From Hydrogenophilus thermoluteolus (lineage in GTDB: Bacteria > Pseudomonadota > Gammaproteobacteria > Burkholderiales > Rhodocyclaceae), in the NCBI RefSeq assembly GCF_003574215.1, contig NZ_AP018558.1, positions 124,001-188,000 on the forward strand: DNA of 64,000 nucleotides, given 5' to 3'. The translations under genes and the position numbers were made by a program. This document shows, in pieces, positions 33,844-43,600 of the stretch. The notes beneath the pieces were generated by a model. It had not been told where the DNA came from, made no database searches, and saw only the letters and a program-made list of their open reading frames with translations. Positions within the stretch are counted from its first letter, which is position 1. Every line of letters begins with the position of its first letter.

Positions 33844-34784
33844 CGTCGTGCCTCTTGTTCGAGCAGTTTTTCGTGGCGAGCAAGGAACTCTTGGGTCGAA
33901 TCGATCCCGCGCAGTTTGAGGACGAAGTTGCGCACCGCAGCTTCGAGAAGTACGGCCATGTTGCGCCCCGGCGCAACGGGCAAAGTGACGCGCGGAACCG
34001 CAACGCCGAGGATCTCTTGGTTCTCTTCTTCCATTTGCAGCCGCGGCAACGGGGTGGTTTCCGGGCTGAGGCGCTTGAGGTGGGTGATGAGGCGCAGGCG
34101 CATCTTGCGCCGTACCGCGGTTTCGCCGAAGATGGTGCGGATGTCGAGGAGTCCCAGTCCCCGGACTTCGAGGTAGTTTTGCAGCAGTTCCGGGCAGCGC
34201 CCTTCGAGTTCGTAGGGGGAGATGCGGGCCACTTCCACCGCGTCGTCGGCAACCAGCCCGTGGCCGCGCGTGACCAGTTCCAGTGCCAGTTCCGATTTGC
34301 CCGTGCCCGCTTCACCGGTGATCAGTACCCCAACGCCCAGCACGTCCATCAGCACGCCGTGCAGAATCGTCCGTTCGGCGAGCATGCGCGCGATCTTCAA
34401 GCGGAAGCGGTCGATCACTTCGGCGGCAGGGCGTGGCGAGGTAAGGAGCGCAATGTCGTAACGGCAGCACAGCTCTTCGAGCACGTGGGGAACGGTGCTG
34501 CCGTCGGCGACGATGATCGCGGGCGGGCGCGCCGCGGTGATTTCGGAGAGGACGTAGCGGATTTTTTCGTTGGGTTGCTTCGCGGACCACGCGAGTTCGG
34601 CCGAGCCGACCACTTGCAGGCGTTCGGGGTGGATCAGGTTCAGGTGGCCGACGAGGTCGGCCGGCCAGATGTGGGTGTCGGTGACCCGCACCGTGCGCGT
34701 GAGGTCCCCACAGCGGTGCACGAGCGCAAGCGGCTCTGCTAACGCCGCAACGAGCGCCGCGACGGTGGTTTCGCGCACGGCCAT
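33819..34784 (-). CDS. hprK: HPr kinase/phosphorylase
   Basis: The 321-residue protein has the HprK N-terminal domain and a C-terminal kinase domain with P-loop GEAGTGKS at 157-164, the capping region LVADDAVEV, and the signature EVRGLGLLDIRTIFGE. It phosphorylates and dephosphorylates the HPr-like carrier on serine. With ptsN directly upstream it belongs to an incomplete, regulatory PTS rather than a sugar importer; HPr and EI genes are not in the window. Confidence 0.96.
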   Translation of the reverse strand: MAVRETTVAALVAALAEPLALVHRCGDLTRTVRVTDTHIWPADLVGHLNLIHPERLQVVGSAELAWSAKQPNEKIRYVLSEITAARPPAIIVADGSTVPHVLEELCCRYDIALLTSPRPAAEVIDRFRLKIARMLAERTILHGVLMDVLGVGVLITGEAGTGKSELALELVTRGHGLVADDAVEVARISPYELEGRCPELLQNYLEVRGLGLLDIRTIFGETAVRRKMRLRLITHLKRLSPETTPLPRLQMEEENQEILGVAVPRVTLPVAPGRNMAVLLEAAVRNFVLKLRGIDSTQEFLARHEKLLEQEARRCLTPPTT

Positions 34785-34795
34785 CGCGGCGCTCC

Positions 34796-35251
34796 TTACG
34801 CGCGAAACGCGGCGCGCAACGCTTCTGGGGTTTCGGCCGAAAGGATCGCTTCGCGCACCTCTGGACGACTGAGCCGCTCGGCGAGCTCCGAGAGGATTTC
34901 CAGGTGCGTTTCTGTGGCTTGTTCCGGCACGAGGAGCGCGACGACGATCGTGACCGGCTGGTTGTCGACGGCGTCGAAGTCTACCGGTTGCGCCAAACGC
35001 AGGATCGCGATGCGCGGTTCGGTTAGCCCCGGAACCCGGGCGTGGGGGATCGCGATGCCTTCTCCGAGCCCGGTCGAGCCGAGCCGTTCGCGTTCGATCA
35101 GCGCGGCAAAGAGCTTACCTGCGTCACACCCTTGTTCCGCGAACGCTTCGGCAACCTTTTCCAACACCCGCTTTTTGCTCGATGCGTCGACATCGAGCCG
35201 TACCTGTGCGGTAGCGATGAGCGATGCAAGCAGATCCATTGTCGTCGTCAT
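34796..35251 (-). CDS. ptsN: PTS IIA-like nitrogen-regulatory protein (PtsN)
   Basis: This 151-residue EIIA(Ntr) carries the phosphorylated histidine in EGIAIPHARVPGL (H70). It receives phosphate from NPr/HPr and regulates partners such as potassium transport and kinases; no sugar transport role is expected. Its ATG overlaps the hpf stop by 4 bases, and hprK starts 11 bases after its end. Confidence 0.95.
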   Translation of the reverse strand: MTTTMDLLASLIATAQVRLDVDASSKKRVLEKVAEAFAEQGCDAGKLFAALIERERLGSTGLGEGIAIPHARVPGLTEPRIAILRLAQPVDFDAVDNQPVTIVVALLVPEQATETHLEILSELAERLSRPEVREAILSAETPEALRAAFRA

Positions 35252-35565
35252 TCGGCATCAGGCGCCGCCGGGCCGTTGTGGTGGTTGGTAACGATCTCTT
35301 TGTGCTTGCGTACTTGCCGGTCGAGTTTGTCGATCATCGCATCGATCGCGGCGTAGAGGTCGGCGCCGACCGCGTGCGCGTGGATGTCCTTGCCTTTGAC
35401 GTGTAGCGTGCACTCCGCTTTTTGTTCGTTCTTTTCGACCGACAGGATGACATGGCAGCTGGTGACGTGGTCGAAGTGGCGGATGACATGCTCGAGCTTT
35501 TCGCGGGCGTATTGTTCGAGCGCTTCGGTGACTTCGACGTGACGACCCGTGATGTTGAGGTTCAT
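35248..35565 (-). CDS. hpf: Ribosome hibernation-promoting factor, short form
   Basis: The 105-residue protein starts with MNLNITGRHVEVTEALEQYAREK and has the basic ribosome-binding surface (KNEQKAECTLHVKG) and DLYAAIDAMIDKLDRQVRKHKE of the HPF/RaiA family. The absence of a C-terminal dimerisation domain identifies the short form, which cooperates with RMF in gammaproteobacteria. It lies 23 bases after rpoN and overlaps ptsN. Confidence 0.94.
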   Translation of the reverse strand: MNLNITGRHVEVTEALEQYAREKLEHVIRHFDHVTSCHVILSVEKNEQKAECTLHVKGKDIHAHAVGADLYAAIDAMIDKLDRQVRKHKEIVTNHHNGPAAPDAE

Positions 35566-35588
35566 GGAACGGTTCTCCTGAAGTGGTA

Positions 35589-37034
35589 TTAGAGCCTTTT
35601 TCGCAATTTCGCTGGCGGAATCGAAAGTGAATCGCGGTATTTTGCCACGGTTCGGCGGGCAATCACAATGCCTTCGGCAGCGAGTCGATCGGCGATCGCG
35701 GTATCGGAAAGGGGGCGATGGGGGTCTTCGGCGGCAATCAGTGCGCGAATCCGGCTTTTGATCGCGGCGGCCGAGGTGGCGTCGCCGTCGTCGGTGGCGA
35801 GCGCTGCGCTGAAAAAGGTTTTGAGTTCGAAGAGGCCGTTCGGAGCGAGCAGGTATTTGCCGGCGACGACGCGGGAAATGGTCGATTCGTGCAGCGTGAG
35901 CGCCTCAGCCACGGTTTTGAGGGTGAGCGGCTGCAAGGCGCGTTCGCCGTAGCGGAAGAAATCGGCCTGGTGGTCGACGATCGTCTGCCCGACGCGCAGC
36001 AAAGTGAAAGCGCGCTGGTGGAGCTGTTTGACGAACTGCTTCGCTTCGGCAAGCCGAGTTCGCCACGCTTCCGGGCTCTTGCGCCCGATCGACGCTTGAT
36101 AGAGCGGCGAGACGACCACGCGCGGGTACGCCGCCGGGTTGAGGTCGACGCGAAAACGATCTCCCTCTGGGGTGACGATCAGGTCGGGTATGACGGTGGG
36201 CGCCGTTTCGGTGCTGAATCGGCGCCCCGGTTTGGGGTCGAGCGATTCGACGAGCGCGATCGCCGCTTTGAGTTCCGCTTCGCTGCAGCCCAGGGTTTTG
36301 CGTAACCCGGCGTAGTCGCGTTTGGCCAAGAGTTCAAGTGCGTCGCGCACGAGGCGCTCGGCGAGGGTGCGTTCGGGTGACGCCGGGCGTTCTGCCAGTT
36401 GCAGTAAGAGACATTCGCTGAGTGAGCGCGCACCGACCCCTGTGGGGTCGAAGCGCTGCAATACTTTGAGCGCGACTTCCAGGGTTTCGGTATCGGCGGG
36501 GGGATCGACCCATTGGGCGATTTCCGCCAGCGGCGCGCAGAGGTAGCCGTTGTCGTCGAGCGCCTCGATCAACAGCAGGACGTGTTGCCGTACCGTTTCG
36601 GGAAGAAGCGTGAGTTCGGCTTGGGCGGTGAGGTGTTCGGTGAGCCCCTCGGGCGCGACGGCGGTTCGGTAAGGGTCGAACGGCTCGTCTTCCGGGGCGA
36701 TTCCCGGGGTGACCCCTTCCCAGTAGGCGTCGTATGGGGTGTCATCGGGTACGGATTCGCTCGCTTCGGCGGGCGGGACGGTTGCTTCGACGCGTTCGGT
36801 GTCGTTCGGCGCCGCTGGGGTGGCTCCTGCGTGGGTCACTTCGGCGCCGGTTGTCGCGGTTTCTTCCCATTCGTCGGCGCGGATCAGGAACGGATTTTGT
36901 TCGAGCGCTTCTTCGATCGCCTGGCGGAGTTCCGCAGCAGGTAGGGTGAGGAGGTGCAGCGACTGCTGCAGTTGCGGCGAGAGGGTGAGCGACGTTTGTG
37001 GTTTGAGGGCAAGCCCCGTGCCTAGCGTTTTCAT
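35589..37034 (-). CDS. rpoN: RNA polymerase sigma-54 factor
   Basis: The 481-residue protein has the glutamine-rich activator-interacting region I (SLTLSPQLQQSLHLLTLP), an acidic region II (about 60-125), the core-binding domain, and the C-terminal RpoN box ARRTVAKYR followed by SLSIPPAKLRKRL. It directs transcription from -24/-12 promoters. It overlaps the lptB stop by 4 bases, as in many proteobacteria. Confidence 0.97.
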   Translation of the reverse strand: MKTLGTGLALKPQTSLTLSPQLQQSLHLLTLPAAELRQAIEEALEQNPFLIRADEWEETATTGAEVTHAGATPAAPNDTERVEATVPPAEASESVPDDTPYDAYWEGVTPGIAPEDEPFDPYRTAVAPEGLTEHLTAQAELTLLPETVRQHVLLLIEALDDNGYLCAPLAEIAQWVDPPADTETLEVALKVLQRFDPTGVGARSLSECLLLQLAERPASPERTLAERLVRDALELLAKRDYAGLRKTLGCSEAELKAAIALVESLDPKPGRRFSTETAPTVIPDLIVTPEGDRFRVDLNPAAYPRVVVSPLYQASIGRKSPEAWRTRLAEAKQFVKQLHQRAFTLLRVGQTIVDHQADFFRYGERALQPLTLKTVAEALTLHESTISRVVAGKYLLAPNGLFELKTFFSAALATDDGDATSAAAIKSRIRALIAAEDPHRPLSDTAIADRLAAEGIVIARRTVAKYRDSLSIPPAKLRKRL

Positions 37035-37753
37035 AGGCGGAACTGTTCGCCGAGATAGACGCGGCGGACTTCGCTGTGGGCAACGATCTCGTGCGGGGTT
37101 CCGGAGGCGATCACTTGGCCGTCGGCGAGGATCGACGCGCGGTCACAGATCCCGAGCGTTTCGCGCACGTTGTGGTCGGTGATGAGCACCGACACACCTC
37201 GGCTTTGCAGGAAGCGGATGATCCGTTGGATTTCGAGGACCGCGATCGGGTCGACTCCGGCGAAAGGTTCGTCGAGGAGGATGAGCCGCGGGTCGGTCGC
37301 GAGCGCGCGCGCGATTTCGAGCCGTCGCCGTTCGCCACCGGAGAGGGCCACACTGGGTTGATCGGCCAGGTGGGCGATCCCCAGCTCTTCGAGGAGCGCC
37401 ATTTCCCGCTGGGCGCGCTGCGGCGCGGGAACGCCGTGCAATTCCAGTACCGCACGGATGTTCTCCCGAACGGAGAGTTGACGGAAGATGCTCGCCTCTT
37501 GTGGTAGGTAAGCGAGCCCGTAGCGGGCGCGGCGGTGGATGGGCAGGTGGGTGATGTCGTGCTCCGAGAGCTGGATGCGCCCTTCGTCAGCGCGAATGAG
37601 CCCGACGATGAGGTAGAAGCAGGTGGTTTTGCCCGCGCCGTTCGGTCCCAGCAAGCCGACGATCTCGCCGGGCGCGACGGTCAAAGAGACCCCATCGACG
37701 ACGGCGCGTGCGCCGAAACGCTTGCGCAGGTTTTCGACGATCAAGAGCGACAT
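37031..37753 (-). CDS. lptB: LPS export ABC transporter ATP-binding protein LptB
   Basis: From the ATG at 37753 the protein has 240 residues; an in-frame ATG at 37765 would overlap recX. Walker A is GPNGAGKT at 36-43, signature LSGGERRRLEIARAL, Walker B LILLDEPFAGVDP, and the LptB-specific LAYLPQEASIFRQLSV. It powers LPS extraction from the inner membrane with LptFG. Unusually, lptA, lptC and kdsC do not precede it; recX does. Confidence 0.95.
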   Translation of the reverse strand: MSLLIVENLRKRFGARAVVDGVSLTVAPGEIVGLLGPNGAGKTTCFYLIVGLIRADEGRIQLSEHDITHLPIHRRARYGLAYLPQEASIFRQLSVRENIRAVLELHGVPAPQRAQREMALLEELGIAHLADQPSVALSGGERRRLEIARALATDPRLILLDEPFAGVDPIAVLEIQRIIRFLQSRGVSVLITDHNVRETLGICDRASILADGQVIASGTPHEIVAHSEVRRVYLGEQFRL

Positions 37754-37757
37754 GGTT

Positions 37758-38258
37758 TCAGACATCCGGTGGCAGCGCCACGTCTTCGGGCGGGTCGGAG
37801 AGGAGCGCGCGGATCGTCTCCCACGAAAAGCCGCGCGCTGCCAGAAAGCGGGCTTGCTTCTGCCACGCCTGCGGGGTCGTGGGCGGGGATCGGAATTTCT
37901 TGCGCCAGACCGCAGCGGCGCGTTCGCGCTCGTCACCCAGTTCGGCTTCGGTTTCAGCGAGCGCCTGCGCGACGTCCGCGTCGCTCACCCCACGGGCGTG
38001 GAGCCGGTAGGCAATCGCGCGGTTGCCTTGCCGTTCGGCGAGCCGTCGGGCATGGAGCGACGCAGCGCGCCGGTCGCTCAAAAAACCGTGCCGTTCGGCG
38101 CGTTCCAGCAGTTCCGCTACGGTCTCCTCCGCTATCCCGCGCCGCGCGAGCGCCGCGGCGAGTTCGGCACGCGTGTATTCGCGGCGGGCCAAGAGGCGCA
38201 GCGCGATCGACCACGGTGACGCGCTCGTGTGTGCGGAGGCGGAACGAACGGGGCTCAT
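37758..38258 (-). CDS. recX: Regulatory protein RecX
   Basis: This 166-residue protein has RecX three-helix repeats: ALRLLARREYTRAELAAALA, GFLSDRRAASLHARRLAE with GNRAIAYRLHARGV, and ARFLAARGFSWETIRALL. RecX caps RecA filaments and inhibits RecA. It starts 39 bases after recA, the classical arrangement, and ends 4 bases before the lptB start. Confidence 0.92.
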   Translation of the reverse strand: MSPVRSASAHTSASPWSIALRLLARREYTRAELAAALARRGIAEETVAELLERAERHGFLSDRRAASLHARRLAERQGNRAIAYRLHARGVSDADVAQALAETEAELGDERERAAAVWRKKFRSPPTTPQAWQKQARFLAARGFSWETIRALLSDPPEDVALPPDV

Positions 38259-38297
38259 GCCGCTGGGTCACGAGTGGCGAAAGCGGGCGGCATCCGT

Positions 38298-39377
38298 TCA
38301 GGTCGCCGTCGCATCACTGGGTTCGGCTGCTGCACCATCCTGGGGAGCCGTGCTCCCTTGTGGCAGAGCGTCTGGCGCAGGCAACGGGGGCAGCCCGACC
38401 GCGGCGCGGATGCGGTTTTCGATCTCCCGCGCCAGCGCCGGGTTTTGTTTCAGGAATTCGCGGACGTTGTCTTTGCCTTGCCCTAGCCGCTGTCCTTCGT
38501 ATGCATACCACGCGCCGGTTTTGTCGACGATTTTGTATTGCACGCCGAGGTCGATGATCTCCCCTTCGCGCGAAATCCCTTCGCCATAGAGGATGTCGAA
38601 ACTCGCCTCTTTGAAGGGCGGAGCCACTTTGTTCTTCACCACTTTGACGCGGGTCTCCGACCCCAGCGCTTCGTCGCCCTTTTTGATCGTGCCGGTTTTG
38701 CGGATGTCCAGGCGCACGCTCGCGTAGAATTTGAGCGCGTTGCCACCGGTGGTGGTTTCGGGGTTGCCGAACATCACGCCGATCTTCATCCGGATCTGGT
38801 TGATGAAGATCACCATCGTATTGGTGCGGGCGATGCTCGCGGTGAGTTTGCGCAGCGCCTGGCTCATGAGGCGCGCCTGCAACCCGGGTAGAGAGTCGCC
38901 CATGTCACCCTCGATCTCCGCTTTCGGGGTGAGCGCCGCGACCGAGTCGATCACGATCACATCGACGCCGCCGGAGCGGACCAACATGTCGGCGATCTCG
39001 AGCGCTTGCTCACCCGTGTCGGGCTGCGAAACCAACAGTTCGTCGATTTGAACGCCCAGTTTTTTCGCATACTGCACGTCAAGCGCGTGTTCGGCGTCGA
39101 TGAACGCCGCTACGCCGCCCAGTTTTTGCGCTTCGGCGATCACGTGCAACGTCAAGGTGGTCTTGCCCGAGGATTCGGGGCCGTAGATCTCGATCACACG
39201 ACCGCGCGGCAAGCCGCCGATACCGAGCGCGATGTCGAGCCCCAACGAGCCGGTGGAGATCGCTTCGATGTTGCGTTCGACGCGGTCTTGCCCCAGGCTC
39301 ATCACCGCCCCTTTGCCGTACTGCCGTTCGATCTGCGCGAGCGCCGCCTGTAGCGCTTTGCGTTTTTCTTCGTTCAT
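38298..39377 (-). CDS. recA: Recombinase RecA
   Basis: From the ATG at 39377 (MNEEKRKALQ) the protein has 359 residues, the usual length. Walker A is GPESSGKTT at 66-74; INQIRMKIGVMFGNPETTTG covers loop 2 in segments, and the C-terminal tail is acidic/alanine-rich. It forms the strand-exchange filament and triggers LexA cleavage. The promoter at 39412-39440 lies just upstream. I found no CTG-N10-CAG LexA-type box there. Confidence 0.98.
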   Translation of the reverse strand: MNEEKRKALQAALAQIERQYGKGAVMSLGQDRVERNIEAISTGSLGLDIALGIGGLPRGRVIEIYGPESSGKTTLTLHVIAEAQKLGGVAAFIDAEHALDVQYAKKLGVQIDELLVSQPDTGEQALEIADMLVRSGGVDVIVIDSVAALTPKAEIEGDMGDSLPGLQARLMSQALRKLTASIARTNTMVIFINQIRMKIGVMFGNPETTTGGNALKFYASVRLDIRKTGTIKKGDEALGSETRVKVVKNKVAPPFKEASFDILYGEGISREGEIIDLGVQYKIVDKTGAWYAYEGQRLGQGKDNVREFLKQNPALAREIENRIRAAVGLPPLPAPDALPQGSTAPQDGAAAEPSDATAT

Positions 39378-39411
39378 CACGGGTTCCTGTCGCAATTTTG
39401 GTATCGCAGCA

Positions 39412-39440
39412 ATGGTAGCGCGTGGGGCGGGTGCGTGCAA
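39412..39440 (-). promoter_or_regulatory. Sigma-70-type promoter of recA
   Basis: On the minus strand TTGCAC (39435-39440) and TACCAT (39412-39417) are separated by exactly 17 bases, 35 bases upstream of the recA ATG. The -35 lies in the loop of a perfect inverted repeat GGGTGC/GCACCC (39429-39446), which could be an operator or structural element. Confidence 0.6.
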
Positions 39441-39451
39441 GCACCCAGCTA

Positions 39452-39480
39452 TTGACTTTATGGTCATTTTTTCAGATACT
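39452..39480 (+). promoter_or_regulatory. Sigma-70-type promoter of the RND efflux operon
   Basis: TTGACT (39452-39457) and GATACT (39475-39480) are separated by 17 bases, 33 bases upstream of the adaptor ATG at 39513. The palindrome TGAC-N6-GTCA (39453-39466) covers the -35 and spacer, where a repressor would act. No repressor gene is adjacent. Confidence 0.6.
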
Positions 39481-39512
39481 GGCGATCAAGCCAACAAGGG
39501 AGTTTGCAGCGA

Positions 39513-40664
39513 ATGAGCATAGGGAAGAAGCGCGGCGCGACGCAGGGCGAAGGGGTACCCGATGCGCTGCGGGCATCGTCGCGACCGATGTCGTCCTTAC
39601 TGCGGTGTGTCGTGTGGGTGTTTGCCGCAGCGTCGGTATGGGGGCCGCTCGGGAACGCGGCGCAGGCCGAGCAAACGGCGTCGAAGCCGACGGCAGCGGC
39701 GGGCAAGGCGTCGCAACCGTTGCCGACGGTGGTCGTGGTGCGCGCGGTTCGCGAAACCGTCGTGGTCGAAACCGACGTCCCGGGGCGGCTTGCCGCAAGC
39801 CGCAAAGCCGAGGTGCGCGCGCGGGTGGAAGGGATCGTCGAAGCGCAACGCTACCGCGAAGGGAGCGAAGTGCAGGCGGGGCAGACCCTCTTTGCGCTCG
39901 ACGACCGCCCCTACCGTGCTGCGCTTCAGGCGGCCGAAGCGCTCGTTGCGCAGCGGCGGGCCGAGCTGAAGCGGCAAGAGGCGCTGGTGCGCCAAGGGTT
40001 CGCTTCGCCCCAGACGCTCGACGTGGCGCGCGCCAATCTGGCGGCCGCCGAGGCGCAAAAGACCCAAGCGGCGCTCAATCTCGAATATGCCAAAGTGCCC
40101 GCGCCGATCGCCGGACGGGCGGGACGCGCACTGGTGACCGAGGGGGCGCTCGTCGGGCACGGGGAGGCGACGCTGCTCACGACGATCGAGGTGCTCGACC
40201 CGATCCATGCGTTGATTACCGAACCGCAGGCGCAGTGGTTGGCGCGGCGCACGCTCGCGCATCTGCCGCCCCCCCGCTTGGTGATCGACGATGCGGTGGT
40301 CGCGATGGGCGAATGGATCGTTTCGGATGCTGCGGTCGACCCGGCAACCGGGACGGTGACGTCGAAAGTGGCGTTTCCCAATCCCGATCGACGGTGGTTG
40401 CCTGGGATGTTCGTGAAGGTCCGGGTGCCGGTCGCGGAGCGCGAAGCGGTGGTGGTACCGCAACGCGCGCTGGTTTCCAATAGCGCCGGGCTCTTCGTCT
40501 GGGTAGTTGCCGACGGGCAAGCGCGGCTGCAACCGGTAACGCTGGGTGGATTTTCGGGGGAGAACGTCGTCGTTGCTTCGGGCCTGAACGGGGGCGAAGC
40601 GGTGGTGGTTTCCGGCCAGGCGCGGCTGCAGCCGCCGGGTGGGCCGGTGACGGTGCAGGAGTGA
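39513..40664 (+). CDS. RND efflux periplasmic adaptor subunit (AcrA/MexA-like)
   Basis: The protein has 383 residues from the ATG at 39513, with AGGGAG about 10 bases upstream. An internal ATG at 39588 (MSSLLRCVVWVFAAAS) is a good signal-peptide start without a ribosome site. After a signal sequence ending AAQA come barrel-sandwich/lipoyl halves (VRARVEGIVEAQRYREGSEV; VPAPIAGRAGRALVTEGALV), an alpha-hairpin between them, and a beta-barrel/membrane-proximal domain. It bridges the RND pump to an outer-membrane channel. No TolC-type gene is adjacent. The permease starts 4 bases downstream. Confidence 0.92.
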   Translation: MSIGKKRGATQGEGVPDALRASSRPMSSLLRCVVWVFAAASVWGPLGNAAQAEQTASKPTAAAGKASQPLPTVVVVRAVRETVVVETDVPGRLAASRKAEVRARVEGIVEAQRYREGSEVQAGQTLFALDDRPYRAALQAAEALVAQRRAELKRQEALVRQGFASPQTLDVARANLAAAEAQKTQAALNLEYAKVPAPIAGRAGRALVTEGALVGHGEATLLTTIEVLDPIHALITEPQAQWLARRTLAHLPPPRLVIDDAVVAMGEWIVSDAAVDPATGTVTSKVAFPNPDRRWLPGMFVKVRVPVAEREAVVVPQRALVSNSAGLFVWVVADGQARLQPVTLGGFSGENVVVASGLNGGEAVVVSGQARLQPPGGPVTVQE

Positions 40665-40668
40665 AACG

Positions 40669-43600
40669 ATGGCGCGCTTTTTCGTCGACCGGCCCGTCTT
40701 CGCAGCGGTCATCGCGCTCTTGATCACGCTTGCCGGGGCATTGGCGCTCGTCAATTTGCCGGTGGCGCAATACCCGGCGGTGGCGCCGCCGCAGGTGGCG
40801 TTTACCGTGACCTACCCGGGGGCGTCCGCCAAGACCGTCGAAGACAACGTCCTCAAGGTGCTCGAACAGGAGATGAACGGGATCGAAGGGCTCCTCTACA
40901 TGGAGTCGAGCGCCGAACTGGGGCGCGGGACGCTCACCCTCACCTTCGAAACCGGTACCGACCCGGAATTGGCGAGTGTCGAAGCGCAGAACCGCTACCG
41001 TCGGGTCGAGGCGCGGTTGCCCGACGAGGTGAAGGCGCGGGGGGTAACCGTGACCAAACCGCAGCGCAACTGGTTGATGATCGTCGCGGTGAATGCGCCG
41101 CAAGGCGGCTATTCGGCCGTCGACCTCGGTTCGATCGTCGCCGCGCAGGTCCTCGACCCGATCCGACGTGTTCCTGGGGTTGGAGAAGCGGTGCTCTTCG
41201 GGACCGAATACGCGATGCGGATCTGGCTCGACCCCGACCGGCTCCGTGCGTTCGGGTTGACGCCCTTAGCGGTGGCGAACGCGATCCGCGCGCAGAACGT
41301 CGATTTGGCGTTGGGCGAAATCGGCCAACTGCCTGCGGTGCCGGGGCAGCAGATCAACGCGATCCTCACCGCGCAAGGGAAACTGACCACGCCGCAGGCG
41401 TTTCGGCAGATCATCGTCCGCGCCGAACCGAACGGTGCGCAGGTTCGGTTGGGTGATGTCGCAGAGGTCGAGCTCGGCGCCGACAGTTACGACGTGGTGG
41501 CGCGGCTCAATCAGGCGCCGAACGCCGCGATCGGGATCCGCACCGCGCCGGGTGCCAATGCGCTGGAGGTGGCGAACGCGGTGAAAGCGCGGATGCGCGA
41601 ACTCGAACCCTTCTTGCCCCCCGGCGTCCAGTGGGAGGTGCCGTACGACACCAGCCGCTTCGTCGAGATCTCGATCCGTGAGGTGGTGAAGACGCTCGTC
41701 GAGGCGGTGGTGCTGGTGTTCCTGGTGATGTGGCTCTTTTTGGGTAACCTGCGCGCGACCTTGATCCCGATGGTGACGGTACCGGTGGCGCTCGCGGGCG
41801 CTGTGGCGGTGCTGTGGCTCCTTGGCTATTCGATCAACGTGCTCACCCTTTTTGCGATGGTGCTCGCGATCGGGATCTTGGTCGACGATGCGATCATCGT
41901 GGTGGAAAACGTCGAACGCCATCTGGTCGAAGAGGGGTTGTCGCCGCGCGAAGCGACGGTGGTGGCGATGCGTGAGATCTCCGGCGCGGTGATCGGCGTT
42001 TCCGCAGCGCTCATTGCGGTGTTCGCGCCGCTCCTCTTTTTCGGGGGGTCGGTGGGGGTGATCTACCGCCAGTTTGCGGTCACTCTGATCGCGACGATGG
42101 TCTTTTCGGCGTTTCTGGCGTTGTCGCTCGCCCCGGCCCTTGCCGCGGCGTTCCTTCGTGCGCCGAAGCGCCACCAACCGCGCGTGTTCGACCGCTTTTT
42201 CTTCTGGTTGCGGGATCGCTTCGGCGCCGCGACTGCTGCGATCGTGGTGCGCCCCGTGCGTTGGCTGCTGCTCTATGGGGCGATCGTTGCCGCTGCGGGG
42301 TGGCTCTTCGTGAAGTTGCCGACGGCGTTCCTGCCCGACGAAGACCAAGGGTATATCATCGCGGTGGTCCAATTGCCCGCTGGCGCCACGCGCGAACGCA
42401 CCGAAGCGGTGTTGAGCGAAGTCGAACGCTTTTACCTGGCGCAGCCCGAGGTGGCGCGGGTGGTCGGGGTGCTCGGCTTCTCTTTCTTCGGGCGCGGGCA
42501 AAATACCGCGATTGCGTTCGTGCCGCTCAAACATTGGGACGAACGGCCCGAGGCGAGCCAGAGCGCGCAGGCGCTCGTTGCCCGTACCTACCGCGAACTG
42601 GCGCCGCGGCTACCCGACGCGCTCATTGTTGCCGTCAACCCGCCACCCATTCCCGAACTCGGTGCGGTGGGCGGTTTCGATTTCCGGTTGTTGGACCGCA
42701 CCGGCACGGAGCGCGCCGGTCTGTTGGACGCGCGCAACCGGCTGCTTGCCGCGGCAGCGCAAGACCCGCGGCTCTTCGGCGTGCGCCCGGAAGGGCAGGA
42801 ACCGGCGCCTGCGGTGCGTTTGGCGATCGATCGCGAGCGGGCGGCGGTCTACGGGATCGACCAACAGACGCTCAACGAGACGTTGGCGATGACGCTCGGC
42901 ACCGCGTACCTGGGGGACTTTCTCATGGACGGGCGTGTGCGGCGGGTGCAGATGAGCGCCGCGCCATCGTGGCGCGCAGCGCCCGAAACGGTGTTGCAGC
43001 TCCCGATCATGGGGCGGCAAGGGCAGGTGACGACGCTGGCGGCGATCGCCTCGGCGCAGTGGGAAACCGCTCCGCCGCGGCTCGATCGGTTCAACGGAGT
43101 GCCGTCGGTGAAGATCGGCGGGCAGGCAGCCCCCGGCGTCTCTTCGGGCGAGGCGATGGCGGCGATCGCTGCATTGGCGCGCGCGGTGTTGCCCGCTGGC
43201 TACGACTTTGCCTGGGCGACCACCTCATACGAAGAGCAGTTGGCCGGTGCGCAAGCGCCGCTCCTTTTCGTCGTCGCGGTGGTGGTGGTCTATCTGGCGC
43301 TTGCGGCGCTTTATGAGAGTTGGCGCACGCCTGCGGCGATCCTTCTCGTGGTGCCGTTTGGCGTGTTGGGCGCCGCCAGCGCGGCGTTGTGGCGGGGGCT
43401 TCCTAACGACGTCTTTTTCAAGGTGGGCTTGATCGTGATGATCGGTCTATCGGCGAAGAACGCGATCCTGATCGCCGAATTCGCGCGCCAGCGCGAAGCG
43501 CAAGGGCAGTCGCGGCTTGCTGCGGTGGTCGAGGCGGCGCGGTTGCGGCTGCGGCCGATTCTGATGACGTCGCTTACCTTCATCCTTGCGGCGGTGCCAC

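Noticed and set aside
39378..39512. LexA box between recA and the efflux genes
   Set aside because: No CTG-N10-CAG or close variant is present; only the two other palindromes described.
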